NCBI RefSeq assembly: GCF_023094245.1
Contig: NZ_JALMEW010000001.1
Coordinates: 248,001-312,000 of the forward strand
DNA length: 64,000 bases
DNA from: Halomonas getboli
GTDB taxonomy: Bacteria > Pseudomonadota > Gammaproteobacteria > Pseudomonadales > Halomonadaceae
Reading direction: 5' to 3'
The notes under the pieces are model-generated. The model worked only from the letters and a program-made list of their open reading frames with translations. It searched no databases and was not told where the DNA came from. Every line of letters starts with the position of its first letter. Positions within the stretch are counted from its first letter, which is position 1. Made by a program: the position numbers and the translations under genes. Shown here one piece after another: positions 10,486 to 20,592 of the stretch.

Positions 10486-10500
10486 AGCAATGGACCCTTC

Positions 10501-13230
<2,730 letters not shown>

Positions 13231-13231
13231 C

Positions 13232-13294
13232 GAGGGACGAGGCGTGAGGAGTAGGGAGTAAGGCGTAAGGCGTGAGGAGTAAGGAGTAAGGATT
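13232..13294 (+). repeat. Nine degenerate 7-bp tandem units right after the secA stop
   Basis: Sixty-three bases starting 2 bp after the secA TGA divide into nine consecutive 7-mers of the form (G/A)AGG(C/A/G)GT, for example GAGGCGT, GAGGAGT, AAGGCGT and AAGGAGT. Read with a two-base offset, most units begin TGA, TAA or TAG. A second array of opposite orientation follows at 13319-13353. Confidence 0.8.
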
Positions 13295-13318
13295 CGGGTG
13301 CCGGCCATACTGCGGACA

Positions 13319-13353
13319 CCTCGCCCCTCGCCCCTCGCCCCTCACACCTCACA
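13319..13353. repeat. Five 7-bp tandem units, opposite orientation to the array after secA
   Basis: Three CCTCGCC units (13319-13339) and two CCTCACA units (13340-13353) are contiguous. They are reverse-complement relatives of the 13232-13294 array, from which they are separated by 24 bp. Together the arrays fill most of the 162-bp secA-argJ gap. Confidence 0.8.
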
Positions 13354-13392
13354 CGTGTTTTCCTCGAACCGAATTCATACAGGAGACAGACG

Positions 13393-14622
13393 ATGGCAGT
13401 GGGCCCAGCAAGCTTTCCGGATATGCCGGTGATCGACGGGGTGCGCCTGGGCACGGCCCGCGCGGGGATCAAGACCGCCGATCGCCGCGATCTGGTGGTG
13501 ATCGAAGTGCCCGAGGGTGCCGCCGTGGCGGGCAGCTTCACCCGCAATGCCTTCTGTGCCGCCCCGGTGACCGTGGCCCGCGAGCACCTGGCGGCTTGCA
13601 CCCTGCACGGCGAGGCGCCGCGCTATCTGGTGGTCAATACCGGCAACGCCAATGCCGGCACCGGCGAGATTGGCCTGCGCGACGCGCGGGCCACCTGCGA
13701 TGAGCTGGCCGGCCTGGCCGGGGTACAGTCTTCCCAGGTGCTGCCGTTCTCCACCGGCGTGATCGGCGAGACGCTGCCCATGGATCGCCTGCTGGCCGGG
13801 TTGCCCGAGGCGCTGCGCGGCCTCGATGGCAGCGCGGCGGGCTGGGCCGCGGCAGGCGAGGGCATCCTCACCACCGATACCCGGCCCAAGGGTGCCAGTG
13901 TGAGCTTTCAGCTGGGTGACGAGACGGTCACCCTCAATGGCATCAGCAAGGGCTCGGGCATGATCAAGCCCAACATGGCTACCATGCTGGCCTTCGTGGC
14001 CACCGATGCGGCCGTCGCACCGGCGCTGCTGGACGAACTGCTGCGCGAGAGCGTGGACCGCTCGTTCAACTGCATCACGGTGGACGGCGACACCTCGACC
14101 AACGATGCCTGCATGCTGATCGCCACCGGCCGCGGCGCGGCTATCGACGACGACGAGCGCCTGGTGGCGTTCCGCGAGGCGCTCGAGCGGCTGATGATCG
14201 AGCTGGCTCAGGCCATCGTGCGCGACGGCGAGGGCGCCACCAAGTTCGTCGGCCTGCGGGTCGACGGCGCAGTGACGCGCCAGGAAGCGCTGGACGTGGC
14301 CTTCACCGTGGCACATTCGCCGCTGGTCAAGACCGCACTGGCCGCCAGCGACGCCAACTGGGGGCGTATCCTCGCCGCCGTGGGGCGGGCGCCGGTGGCA
14401 GACTTCGACGTCGAGCGCGTGGTCATCGACCTGGGCGACGTGCGCCTGGTCGAGCACGGCGGCCGCGCCGACGGCTATACCGAGGAAGCCGGCAGTGCGG
14501 TCATGGCCCAGGAAGAGATCGCGATTCGCATCGACCTGGGCCGTGGCGAGCGCAGCGCTACCGTCTGGACCACGGATCTGACCCGGGAATACGTCGCCAT
14601 CAACGCCGATTACCGCAGCTGA
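13393..14622 (+). CDS. argJ: Bifunctional ornithine acetyltransferase / N-acetylglutamate synthase ArgJ
   Basis: ArgJ recycles the acetyl group from N-acetylornithine to glutamate in arginine synthesis. The 409-residue precursor self-cleaves before a Thr in the sequence NMATMLAF; here the Thr is at about residue 197 and becomes the nucleophile of the beta chain. GSGMIKPN precedes it and [16 protein letters not shown] lies in the C-terminal half. A GGAGACAG SD lies 7 bp upstream. Whether it also makes N-acetylglutamate from acetyl-CoA cannot be judged from sequence alone. Confidence 0.96.
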   Translation: MAVGPASFPDMPVIDGVRLGTARAGIKTADRRDLVVIEVPEGAAVAGSFTRNAFCAAPVTVAREHLAACTLHGEAPRYLVVNTGNANAGTGEIGLRDARATCDELAGLAGVQSSQVLPFSTGVIGETLPMDRLLAGLPEALRGLDGSAAGWAAAGEGILTTDTRPKGASVSFQLGDETVTLNGISKGSGMIKPNMATMLAFVATDAAVAPALLDELLRESVDRSFNCITVDGDTSTNDACMLIATGRGAAIDDDERLVAFREALERLMIELAQAIVRDGEGATKFVGLRVDGAVTRQEALDVAFTVAHSPLVKTALAASDANWGRILAAVGRAPVADFDVERVVIDLGDVRLVEHGGRADGYTEEAGSAVMAQEEIAIRIDLGRGERSATVWTTDLTREYVAINADYRS

Positions 14623-14707
14623 GCGCCGCGGGGCAGCGCCGCGCCCGGACCGTATCAAGAGAGCAATCCTCCGCGGCATCGCCGCGGGGACAAGTGGGAT
14701 AAGGTGA

Positions 14708-15664
14708 ATGAACGCAATGGTGAAGAGAAGGGTGCATGTGGCGGCCGCCGCCATCATCAGTGCCGACGGTCGTGAGGTGCTGCTCGCCCGGCGCCCGTCC
14801 AACGTCGATCACGGCGGCCTCTGGGAATTTCCCGGCGGCAAGCTGGCGCCCTATGAAACGGGCCTCGAGGCCCTCAAGCGTGAGCTGCACGAGGAGCTTG
14901 GGGTGGAGATCCGTCGCGCTCAGCCGCTGATCCGCATCCACCACGAGTACACCGACAAGCATATCCTGCTGGATGTCTGGCAGGTCCACGACTTCGCCGG
15001 AGAGCCCTTCGGTCGTGAGGGTCAGGCGGTGCGCTGGGTGCCGATGAACGAGCTGTTCAACTATCCCTTCCCGGCGGCCAACGTGCCGATCCTGCGCGCG
15101 GTGATGCTGCCCACCGAGTATCTGATCAGCGGTGAGGAAGAGGACGAGGCGGTGTTCCTGACGCGTCTGGAGCGGGCATTGGTCGAGGACAATGTGCGCC
15201 TGGTGCAGCTGCGGGCCAAGGACCTGGACCGCGAGGCCTATCTGGCCCGGGCCGAGCAGGCCCTGGCGGTATGCCGCCGTCACGGGGCGCGGCTGATGCT
15301 CAACGGCGAGCCCGAGCTGCTCGACGAGGTGGACGCCGACGGCATCCACCTGACCAGCGCACGGCTGATGAGCCTCGATCGTCGTCCGCTGCCCGAGGGC
15401 AAGTGGCTCTCCGCCTCGACCCACGATCGCGAGCAGCTGGACCAGGCCCATCGCGTCGGCTGCGACTTCGCGACCCTGTCACCGCTGCGCACCACGCCTT
15501 CACATCCGGAAGTGGCGCCGATCGGCTGGCACGACTTCCAGCAGCTGGTCGAGCATGCCGGCATGCCGGTGTTCGCGCTGGGCGGCATGACCCGCTTCGA
15601 CGCCAACCATGCCCGTGCCGTGGGCGCCCAGGGCATCGCCTCGATCCGCGATTTCTGGAAGTAA
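14708..15664 (+). CDS. mutT: Nudix (MutT-type) hydrolase fused to a ThiE-like domain
   Basis: The 318-residue protein has two parts. Residues about 8-135 carry a Nudix box (GGKLAPYETGLEALKRELHE then ELGVE, near residues 44-66) of the MutT type that removes 8-oxo-dGTP. Residues about 150-318 resemble thiamine-phosphate synthase (VQLRAKDLDREAYL, then LSASTHDREQLDQA and ALGGMTRFDANHA). This two-domain form follows argJ in pseudomonad relatives too. The ThiE-like part is probably not a functional thiamine enzyme, since no thiamine gene is nearby. MVKRRVH, three codons in, is an alternative start. Confidence 0.9.
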   Translation: MNAMVKRRVHVAAAAIISADGREVLLARRPSNVDHGGLWEFPGGKLAPYETGLEALKRELHEELGVEIRRAQPLIRIHHEYTDKHILLDVWQVHDFAGEPFGREGQAVRWVPMNELFNYPFPAANVPILRAVMLPTEYLISGEEEDEAVFLTRLERALVEDNVRLVQLRAKDLDREAYLARAEQALAVCRRHGARLMLNGEPELLDEVDADGIHLTSARLMSLDRRPLPEGKWLSASTHDREQLDQAHRVGCDFATLSPLRTTPSHPEVAPIGWHDFQQLVEHAGMPVFALGGMTRFDANHARAVGAQGIASIRDFWK

Positions 15665-15699
15665 TCGGCGCCGAGCGACAAGCGCCGAGCTACAAGAAA
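15665..15699. repeat. Degenerate 7-bp tandem units after the mutT stop
   Basis: Five contiguous 7-mers (TCGGCGC, CGAGCGA, CAAGCGC, CGAGCTA, CAAGAAA) start at the base after the TAA. Units 2-3 and 4-5 form a 14-bp pair of near repeats. The last unit overlaps the terminator stem. Confidence 0.5.
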
Positions 15700-15731
15700 C
15701 CCCGAAGGCCCTGGCCTTCGGGGTTTCTTTT
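15696..15731. terminator. Strong bidirectional terminator between mutT and aguB
   Basis: A 15-bp perfect inverted repeat (15696-15710 and 15713-15727, containing CCCCGAAGGCC and its complement) is followed by TTTT on the plus strand. It lies between the convergent mutT and aguB genes. Confidence 0.88.
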
Positions 15732-15756
15732 GCTTCGGGTGGTTTCATGCTGCTGA

Positions 15757-15784
15757 CTTGCAGCTTGCAGCTTGCAGCTTGCAG
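15757..15784. repeat. Four perfect CTTGCAG heptamers abutting the aguB stop
   Basis: CTTGCAG occurs four times in tandem at 15757-15784. The next three bases (15785-15787, CTA) are the stop codon of the minus-strand aguB gene, so the array begins exactly where the coding sequence ends. Confidence 0.9.
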
Positions 15785-16687
15785 CTAGTCCCGATAGCGT
15801 CTCGTAAGATCCCCATAGGCGTCGACGCGCCGGTCGCGCAGGTAGGGCCAGAGGCGGCGGACCGACTCGCCGCGCTCCATGTCCAGTGTCACCAGCAGCC
15901 GTTCGGCCTGCTGGCCGGCGTGGGCCAGCAGTTCGCCCTGGGGGCCGCAGATGAAGCTGCCGCCCCAGAAGTCGATGCCGGGGCCGACGCCGGAGTGGTC
16001 GCTTTCATGGCCGACGCGGTTGGCGACCATGACCGGCAGGCCGTTGGCCACCGCATGGCTGCGCTGGATCAGGGTCCAGGCGTCCTGCTGACGGGCCTGC
16101 TCGTCGTCATCGTCCTGCGGATCCCAGCCGATGGCGGTGGGGTAGAGCAGCAGGTCGGCGCCGGCCGTGGCCATCAGGCGCGCGGCCTCGGGATACCACT
16201 GATCCCAGCACACCAGCACGCCGAGCCGCCCGACCGAGGTGTCGATGGGCGTGAAGCCTTCGTTGCGGGCCGGGTCGTGATCGCCCGGTGTGAAGTAGAA
16301 CTTCTCGTAGAAGCCCGGATCGTCGGGGATGTGCATCTTCCGATACTGGCCGACGCGGCCGCGGGCGCCGTCATAGACCACGGCGGTGTTGTGGTAGAGC
16401 CCCGGGGCGCGGCGCTCGAACAGCGAGCCCACCAGCACGATGTCGAGCTCGGCGGCGAGGGCCGCCAGTCGCTGGCCGGTGGGGCCGTCCAGCGGCTCGG
16501 CCAGGTCGAACAGCGCGGTGTCCTCGAACTGGCAGAAGTAGTGGGTGGCGTGCAGTTCCTGCAGCATCACCAGCTGGGCACCGGCGCCGGCCAGCTCGCG
16601 GATGCCGGTCTCGCTCTCGGCCAGGCTTCTGGCCTTGTCGGGCCAGGCCGGCTGCTGGACCAGGCCGACCTTGAGGGTGCGGGTCAT
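15785..16687 (-). CDS. aguB: N-carbamoylputrescine amidase
   Basis: This 300-residue carbon-nitrogen hydrolase has the nitrilase Glu-Lys-Cys triad: Glu in LVMLQELHATHYFCQ, Lys in GQYRKMHIPDDPGFYEKFYF, and Cys in VLVCWDQWYPEAARLM. The FYEKFYFTPGD and WYPEAARL blocks are typical of the AguB subgroup, which hydrolyses N-carbamoylputrescine to putrescine, CO2 and ammonia. Its start overlaps the aguA stop as ATGA. The pairing with agmatine deiminase makes the substrate assignment secure. Confidence 0.93.
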   Translation of the reverse strand: MTRTLKVGLVQQPAWPDKARSLAESETGIRELAGAGAQLVMLQELHATHYFCQFEDTALFDLAEPLDGPTGQRLAALAAELDIVLVGSLFERRAPGLYHNTAVVYDGARGRVGQYRKMHIPDDPGFYEKFYFTPGDHDPARNEGFTPIDTSVGRLGVLVCWDQWYPEAARLMATAGADLLLYPTAIGWDPQDDDDEQARQQDAWTLIQRSHAVANGLPVMVANRVGHESDHSGVGPGIDFWGGSFICGPQGELLAHAGQQAERLLVTLDMERGESVRRLWPYLRDRRVDAYGDLTRRYRD

Positions 16688-17748
16688 GATGTCTCTCCTT
16701 CATGGCGGCAAGCCCCGGCCAGGGTGCCGCGGGGCAGCTGCATGGTCAGGCAGTGCAGGCTGCCATGCTGGCGGATCACGGTGCTGCAGTCGATGGGCAC
16801 GATGTCACGCTCCGGGAAGGCCTCGGCCAGGGCCGCGAGAGCGCGGGCGTCGGCGGCATCGCCGTAGACGGGCGCCAGCACCGCACCGTTGATGATCAGG
16901 AAGTTGGCGTAGGTGGCCGGCAGGCGGTGACCGTCCTCGGGGTCGAAGCAGGGCGCGGGCCAGGGCAGCGGGATCAGCCGGTAGGGCTCTCCGTCGGCGC
17001 GGCGCAGCGTGCGGAGCTCGTTCTCCATGGCGGCCAGCGCCGGATGGTGCGGGTCGGTGTCGTCGTCGCAGCGCACGTAGGCGATGGTCTGCGGATCGCA
17101 GAAGCGCGCCAGGGTGTCGACGTGGCTGTCGGTGTCGTCGCCTTCCAGGTGGCCCTGGGCCAGCCACAGCACCCGCTCGACGCCGAGCTCCTGGGCCAGC
17201 CGCGTCTCGATGGCGGCCCGGTCGAGGTGCGGGTTGCGGTTGTCGTTGAGCAGGCAGGCCTCGGTGGTCAGCAGCGTGCCTCGGCCGTCACTCTCCAGCG
17301 CGCCGCCCTCGAGCACCAGGTCATGGGAGACCAGCGGCGCGGCGAAGACGCCGGCCGTGGCGAGCCGGCGGGTCAGGCTGTTGTCGCGGCTGGCCGGGAA
17401 CTTGCCGCCCCAGCCGGTGAAGACATAGTCGAGCAGCACGGGCTCGCCGTCGCGCTCGACGGTGAGCGGCCCGTGGTCCCGGGCCCAGGTGTCGTCGGCC
17501 TCGGCGACGACGAGGTGCAGGCGCTCGGCGGGCACGCCGCGGTGGCGCAAGGCCTTGGACAGCCGGATGCGGGTGGCATCGTCCGGCACGGCGATCAGCA
17601 CCGGCTGGTAGCGGGCGATGGCCACCGCCAGGGTCTCGAGCGTCGCCTCGATGCGCTCGAGCAGCGGCGCCCAGTCGCTGTCGGGACCCGGCCAGGTCAG
17701 TTGCACGGCATCCTGGGGATGCCATTCGGGGAGCAGGCAGACGGCCAT
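16684..17748 (-). CDS. aguA: Agmatine deiminase
   Basis: AguA converts agmatine to N-carbamoylputrescine and ammonia. The start is the ATG giving MAVCLLPEWHPQDAVQLTWP, with GAGGAGG upstream; the frame stays open further upstream but without family similarity. The product is 354 residues. The guanidine-modifying fold is shown by TWARDHGPLTVERDG, VLEGGALESDGRGT, GHLEGDDTDSHVDTLARF and the catalytic Cys (about residue 333) in HGSLHCLTMQLPRG. With aguB it forms the agmatine route to putrescine. It is divergent from lolC across a 175-bp gap in which I see no clear operator. Confidence 0.94.
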   Translation of the reverse strand: MAVCLLPEWHPQDAVQLTWPGPDSDWAPLLERIEATLETLAVAIARYQPVLIAVPDDATRIRLSKALRHRGVPAERLHLVVAEADDTWARDHGPLTVERDGEPVLLDYVFTGWGGKFPASRDNSLTRRLATAGVFAAPLVSHDLVLEGGALESDGRGTLLTTEACLLNDNRNPHLDRAAIETRLAQELGVERVLWLAQGHLEGDDTDSHVDTLARFCDPQTIAYVRCDDDTDPHHPALAAMENELRTLRRADGEPYRLIPLPWPAPCFDPEDGHRLPATYANFLIINGAVLAPVYGDAADARALAALAEAFPERDIVPIDCSTVIRQHGSLHCLTMQLPRGTLAGACRHEGETS

Positions 17749-17923
17749 GGCAGGCCTCCTCGATGTAGGAATCCGGCGCAATGTAGGGGGCGCCGCGGCG
17801 GGATGCAAGCCCGGCGCGAGTGTCCACCGGGTAAGGTGCAGCGATCGTGCAAGCCAGGCCGCCCCCGATGCAGGGGCGGTCAAAAACACGTACCATGAGC
17901 GCCCGCTGACAAGGAACGCTCAT

Positions 17924-19165
17924 ATGCTGGATCGTCTGCCTCTCCTGATCGGGTTGCGCTACGTGCGGGCCAAGCGACGCAACCACTTCATCTCCTTCAT
18001 TTCCCTGACCTCCATGCTGGGCCTGACGCTGGGCGTGGCGGTGCTGATTCTCGTGCTGTCCGTGATGAACGGCTTCGACCGCGAACTGCGCCAACGGGTG
18101 CTGGGCATGGTGCCCCACACCCGCATCGAGGTGCCCTCGGGGCTCACCGACTGGCAGCCTCTGGCCGATCGGCTCATGCAGCGCGATCACGTCATCGGGG
18201 CGGCGCCCTACATCCAGCAGCAGGGCATGTTCTCGGTGGGCGGGCGCAACAATGGCGCCCTGGTCACCGGTATCAAGCCCGACTGGGAAAAGCGCGTCTC
18301 GATCGTCGACGAGCACATGACCAAGGGCAGTCTCGATGACCTCAAGCCCGGCGAATGGAACGTCGTGCTCGGCTCGATGCTGGCGCGCCAGCTCGGCGTG
18401 ACGGTCGGCGATCGGGTGACGCTGCTGGTGCCCGAGGCCTCGATCACACCGGCGGGCGTCTTTCCGCGGCTCAAGCGCTTCACCGTCAGCGGCATCTTCA
18501 GCGTCGGCGCGGATCTGGATGCCAGCCTGGCCTATGCCAACATCGCGGACATGCAGACCCTGGCGCGCATGGGCGACGCCGTGGGCGGGCTGCGCCTGGA
18601 GCTCGATGACCTGTTCCAGGCCGGCAGCGTGACGCGCGCGATCATCGACGACCTGGGGCCGGGCTATCGCGGGCTGGACTGGACCTACACCCGCGGCAAC
18701 CTGTTCCAGGCGATCCAGATGGAGAAGCGCATGATCGCGCTGCTGCTGACGGTGATCATCGCCGTGGCGGCCTTTAACATCGTCTCGACCCTGGTGATGG
18801 TGGTCACCGACAAGCACGCCGACATCGCCATCCTGCGCACCATCGGCGCCACGCCGCGCTCGATCATGGGCATCTTCATGGTCCAGGGGCTGGCGATCGG
18901 GGTGATCGGCATTCTGATCGGGGTGGGGCTCGGTATCCTGCTGGCGCTGTCGGTCTCCGATATCCTGGCCTTCATCGAGTCGACCTTCGGGGTGCATTTT
19001 CTCGATGCCAACGTCTACTTCATCAGCGAGCTGCCCTCGCAGCTGCTGTGGTCCGACGTCGGCCAGATCGTCGCCGCGGCCTTCGTGCTGACCTTCCTGT
19101 CGACCCTCTACCCGGCCTGGCGTGCGGCCCGGGTGCAGCCCGCCGAGGTGCTCCGCTATGAATGA
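17924..19165 (+). CDS. lolC: Lipoprotein-releasing ABC transporter permease (LolC/LolE/LolF family)
   Basis: This 413-residue permease has one TM near the N-terminus (about residues 25-50), a large periplasmic domain, and three C-terminal TMs with an FtsX-type core. It extracts lipoproteins from the inner membrane for LolA. The start is MLDRLPLLIGLRYVRAKRR, after an AAGGAA SD. lolD follows with an 8-bp overlap, but no second permease follows lolD. It may therefore work as a LolF-type homodimer, or lolE may lie elsewhere. Confidence 0.9.
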   Translation: MLDRLPLLIGLRYVRAKRRNHFISFISLTSMLGLTLGVAVLILVLSVMNGFDRELRQRVLGMVPHTRIEVPSGLTDWQPLADRLMQRDHVIGAAPYIQQQGMFSVGGRNNGALVTGIKPDWEKRVSIVDEHMTKGSLDDLKPGEWNVVLGSMLARQLGVTVGDRVTLLVPEASITPAGVFPRLKRFTVSGIFSVGADLDASLAYANIADMQTLARMGDAVGGLRLELDDLFQAGSVTRAIIDDLGPGYRGLDWTYTRGNLFQAIQMEKRMIALLLTVIIAVAAFNIVSTLVMVVTDKHADIAILRTIGATPRSIMGIFMVQGLAIGVIGILIGVGLGILLALSVSDILAFIESTFGVHFLDANVYFISELPSQLLWSDVGQIVAAAFVLTFLSTLYPAWRAARVQPAEVLRYE

Positions 19166-19886
19166 TCCTGCCATGACCCGGAACGTTGCCCGCAATGCCG
19201 AGCAGCGAGACGTGATGCTGGCCTGTGACGGTCTGACCCGGATCTACCGCGAGGGCCCGCGCGATCTCACCGTGCTCGATGACCTGGCCCTCGAGGTGCG
19301 CGCCGGCGAGCGGGTGGCGGTGGTCGGCAGCTCCGGCTCCGGCAAGACCACGCTGCTCAACCTGCTGGGCGGGTTGGATCACCCCAGCCACGGCGAGGTG
19401 CGCATCGCCGGGCAGGCGCTGCACGAGCTGGGCAACGCCGCTTTGGGGCGTTTTCGCAACCGGCACATCGGTTTCGTCTATCAGTTCCACCATCTGCTCG
19501 CCGAGTTCACGGCGCTGGAAAATGCCGCGCTGCCGCTGATCGTGCGCGGCCAGCGCAAGAAGGCGGCCGAGGCCAAGGCGCTCAAGCTGCTGGAACGGGT
19601 GGGGGTGGGCGAACGCGCTGCGCACAAGCCGAGCGAGCTCTCCGGCGGCGAACGCCAGCGGGTGGCCATCGCCCGGGCGCTGGTCACCGACCCGAGCCTG
19701 GTACTGATGGACGAGCCCACCGGCAACCTCGATCAGACCACCGCGGCAAGCATCCTGGCGCTGATGGACGAACTCTCTTCCAGTGCCGCCTGCGCCTTCG
19801 TCATCGTGACCCACGACACGGGGCTGGCCGCCCATCAGGATCGGGTGCTGCGCCTCGACGCCGGGCGCTTGACGCCGGCGTCCTGA
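19158..19886 (+). CDS. lolD: Lipoprotein-releasing system ATP-binding protein LolD
   Basis: LolD is the ATPase of the Lol exporter. The 242-residue product has Walker A GSSGSGKTTLLNLLGGLD, the Q-loop region FVYQFHHLLAEFTALEN characteristic of LolD, the ABC signature LSGGERQRVAIARAL and Walker B LVLMDEPTGNLD. The ATG at 19158 overlaps the end of the permease gene by 8 bp; MTRNVARN, five codons later, is an alternative start. It ends 33 bp before a convergent gene. Confidence 0.95.
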   Translation: MNDPAMTRNVARNAEQRDVMLACDGLTRIYREGPRDLTVLDDLALEVRAGERVAVVGSSGSGKTTLLNLLGGLDHPSHGEVRIAGQALHELGNAALGRFRNRHIGFVYQFHHLLAEFTALENAALPLIVRGQRKKAAEAKALKLLERVGVGERAAHKPSELSGGERQRVAIARALVTDPSLVLMDEPTGNLDQTTAASILALMDELSSSAACAFVIVTHDTGLAAHQDRVLRLDAGRLTPAS

Positions 19887-19919
19887 CGCTTTCGTCTTCC
19901 GACCTTCCGCCTTCCTTTC
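19887..19919. repeat. Degenerate 7-bp units between the lolD and DUF2062 stops
   Basis: On the minus strand, the 33 bases after the DUF2062 stop parse as A(A/G)GNCGA-like 7-mers (AGGCGGA, AGGTCGG, AAGACGA, AAGCGTC). The match to a period of 7 is imperfect. Its position at a stop codon resembles the clearer arrays elsewhere. Confidence 0.35.
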
Positions 19920-20456
19920 TCAGGCGCGGTTGTCCAGCCGATCCCGGCGGCGCCGCGCCCTTCGCTTCCAGCTGCGCGACACCTGCCAGCGCCACGCCAG
20001 GCGAATCGTCAGGCTGCCCAGCACGCCCGCCAGAATCGCCGCGACCAGGGAACCTGCCGCCAGGGCCGGCAGTGCCTCGAGCATCTGCTCGGCGATCCAC
20101 TCGGTCGAGAGGTGGGCCGGCGCGGCCTGTGCCGGCAGGTTCAGCAGCCAGGCGCCGAGGCGATAGTTGCCATAGAAGATCAGCGGCATGGTCAGCGGAT
20201 TGGTGATCCACACCAGCCCCACCGACAGCGGCAGGTTGGCGCGCAGCGACCAGGCGCCCAGCGCGGCCAGCGCCATCTGGAACGGGATGGGCAGCAGCGC
20301 GCAGAACAGCCCGACGAAGAAGGCGTTGGCGACGCTGCGACGCGACAGCATCCACAGCGAGGGATTGCCGATCAGGTGGCTCATGAAGCGCAGGGAGCGC
20401 TGGCGCCTGAGGGTCTCGGGATGGGGCAGGTAGCGCTGCAGGAGACGGCGCGGCAT
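19920..20456 (-). CDS. DUF2062 domain inner-membrane protein
   Basis: This 178-residue protein carries the DUF2062 pattern: NPSLWMLSRRSVANAFFVGLF, LLPIPFQMALAALGA, and PLSVGLVWITNPLTMPLIFY, with about four hydrophobic segments. The C-terminus is strongly basic (KRRARRRRDRL). The function of the family is unknown. The homologue sits beside comEC in pseudomonads as well. It is convergent with lolD and divergent from comEC. Confidence 0.85.
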   Translation of the reverse strand: MPRRLLQRYLPHPETLRRQRSLRFMSHLIGNPSLWMLSRRSVANAFFVGLFCALLPIPFQMALAALGAWSLRANLPLSVGLVWITNPLTMPLIFYGNYRLGAWLLNLPAQAAPAHLSTEWIAEQMLEALPALAAGSLVAAILAGVLGSLTIRLAWRWQVSRSWKRRARRRRDRLDNRA

Positions 20457-20592
20457 GACGACGGGCTCGCGGCTTCGATATGCGCGCTATTATCCATACA
20501 AGCCCGGTGTCTCGCCATGGCGTTGGTCAACGCGGTGACGCCGAGTCGTCGTTGCTCGCCGCTCGGCGGGCGATTCGATCAGGGATGACGTC

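Noticed and set aside
14671..14687. Short hairpin (CCGCGGC/GCCGCGG) before mutT as a terminator or riboswitch
   Set aside because: Only 7 bp with no T-run and no recognised riboswitch core; such stems are expected by chance at this GC content.
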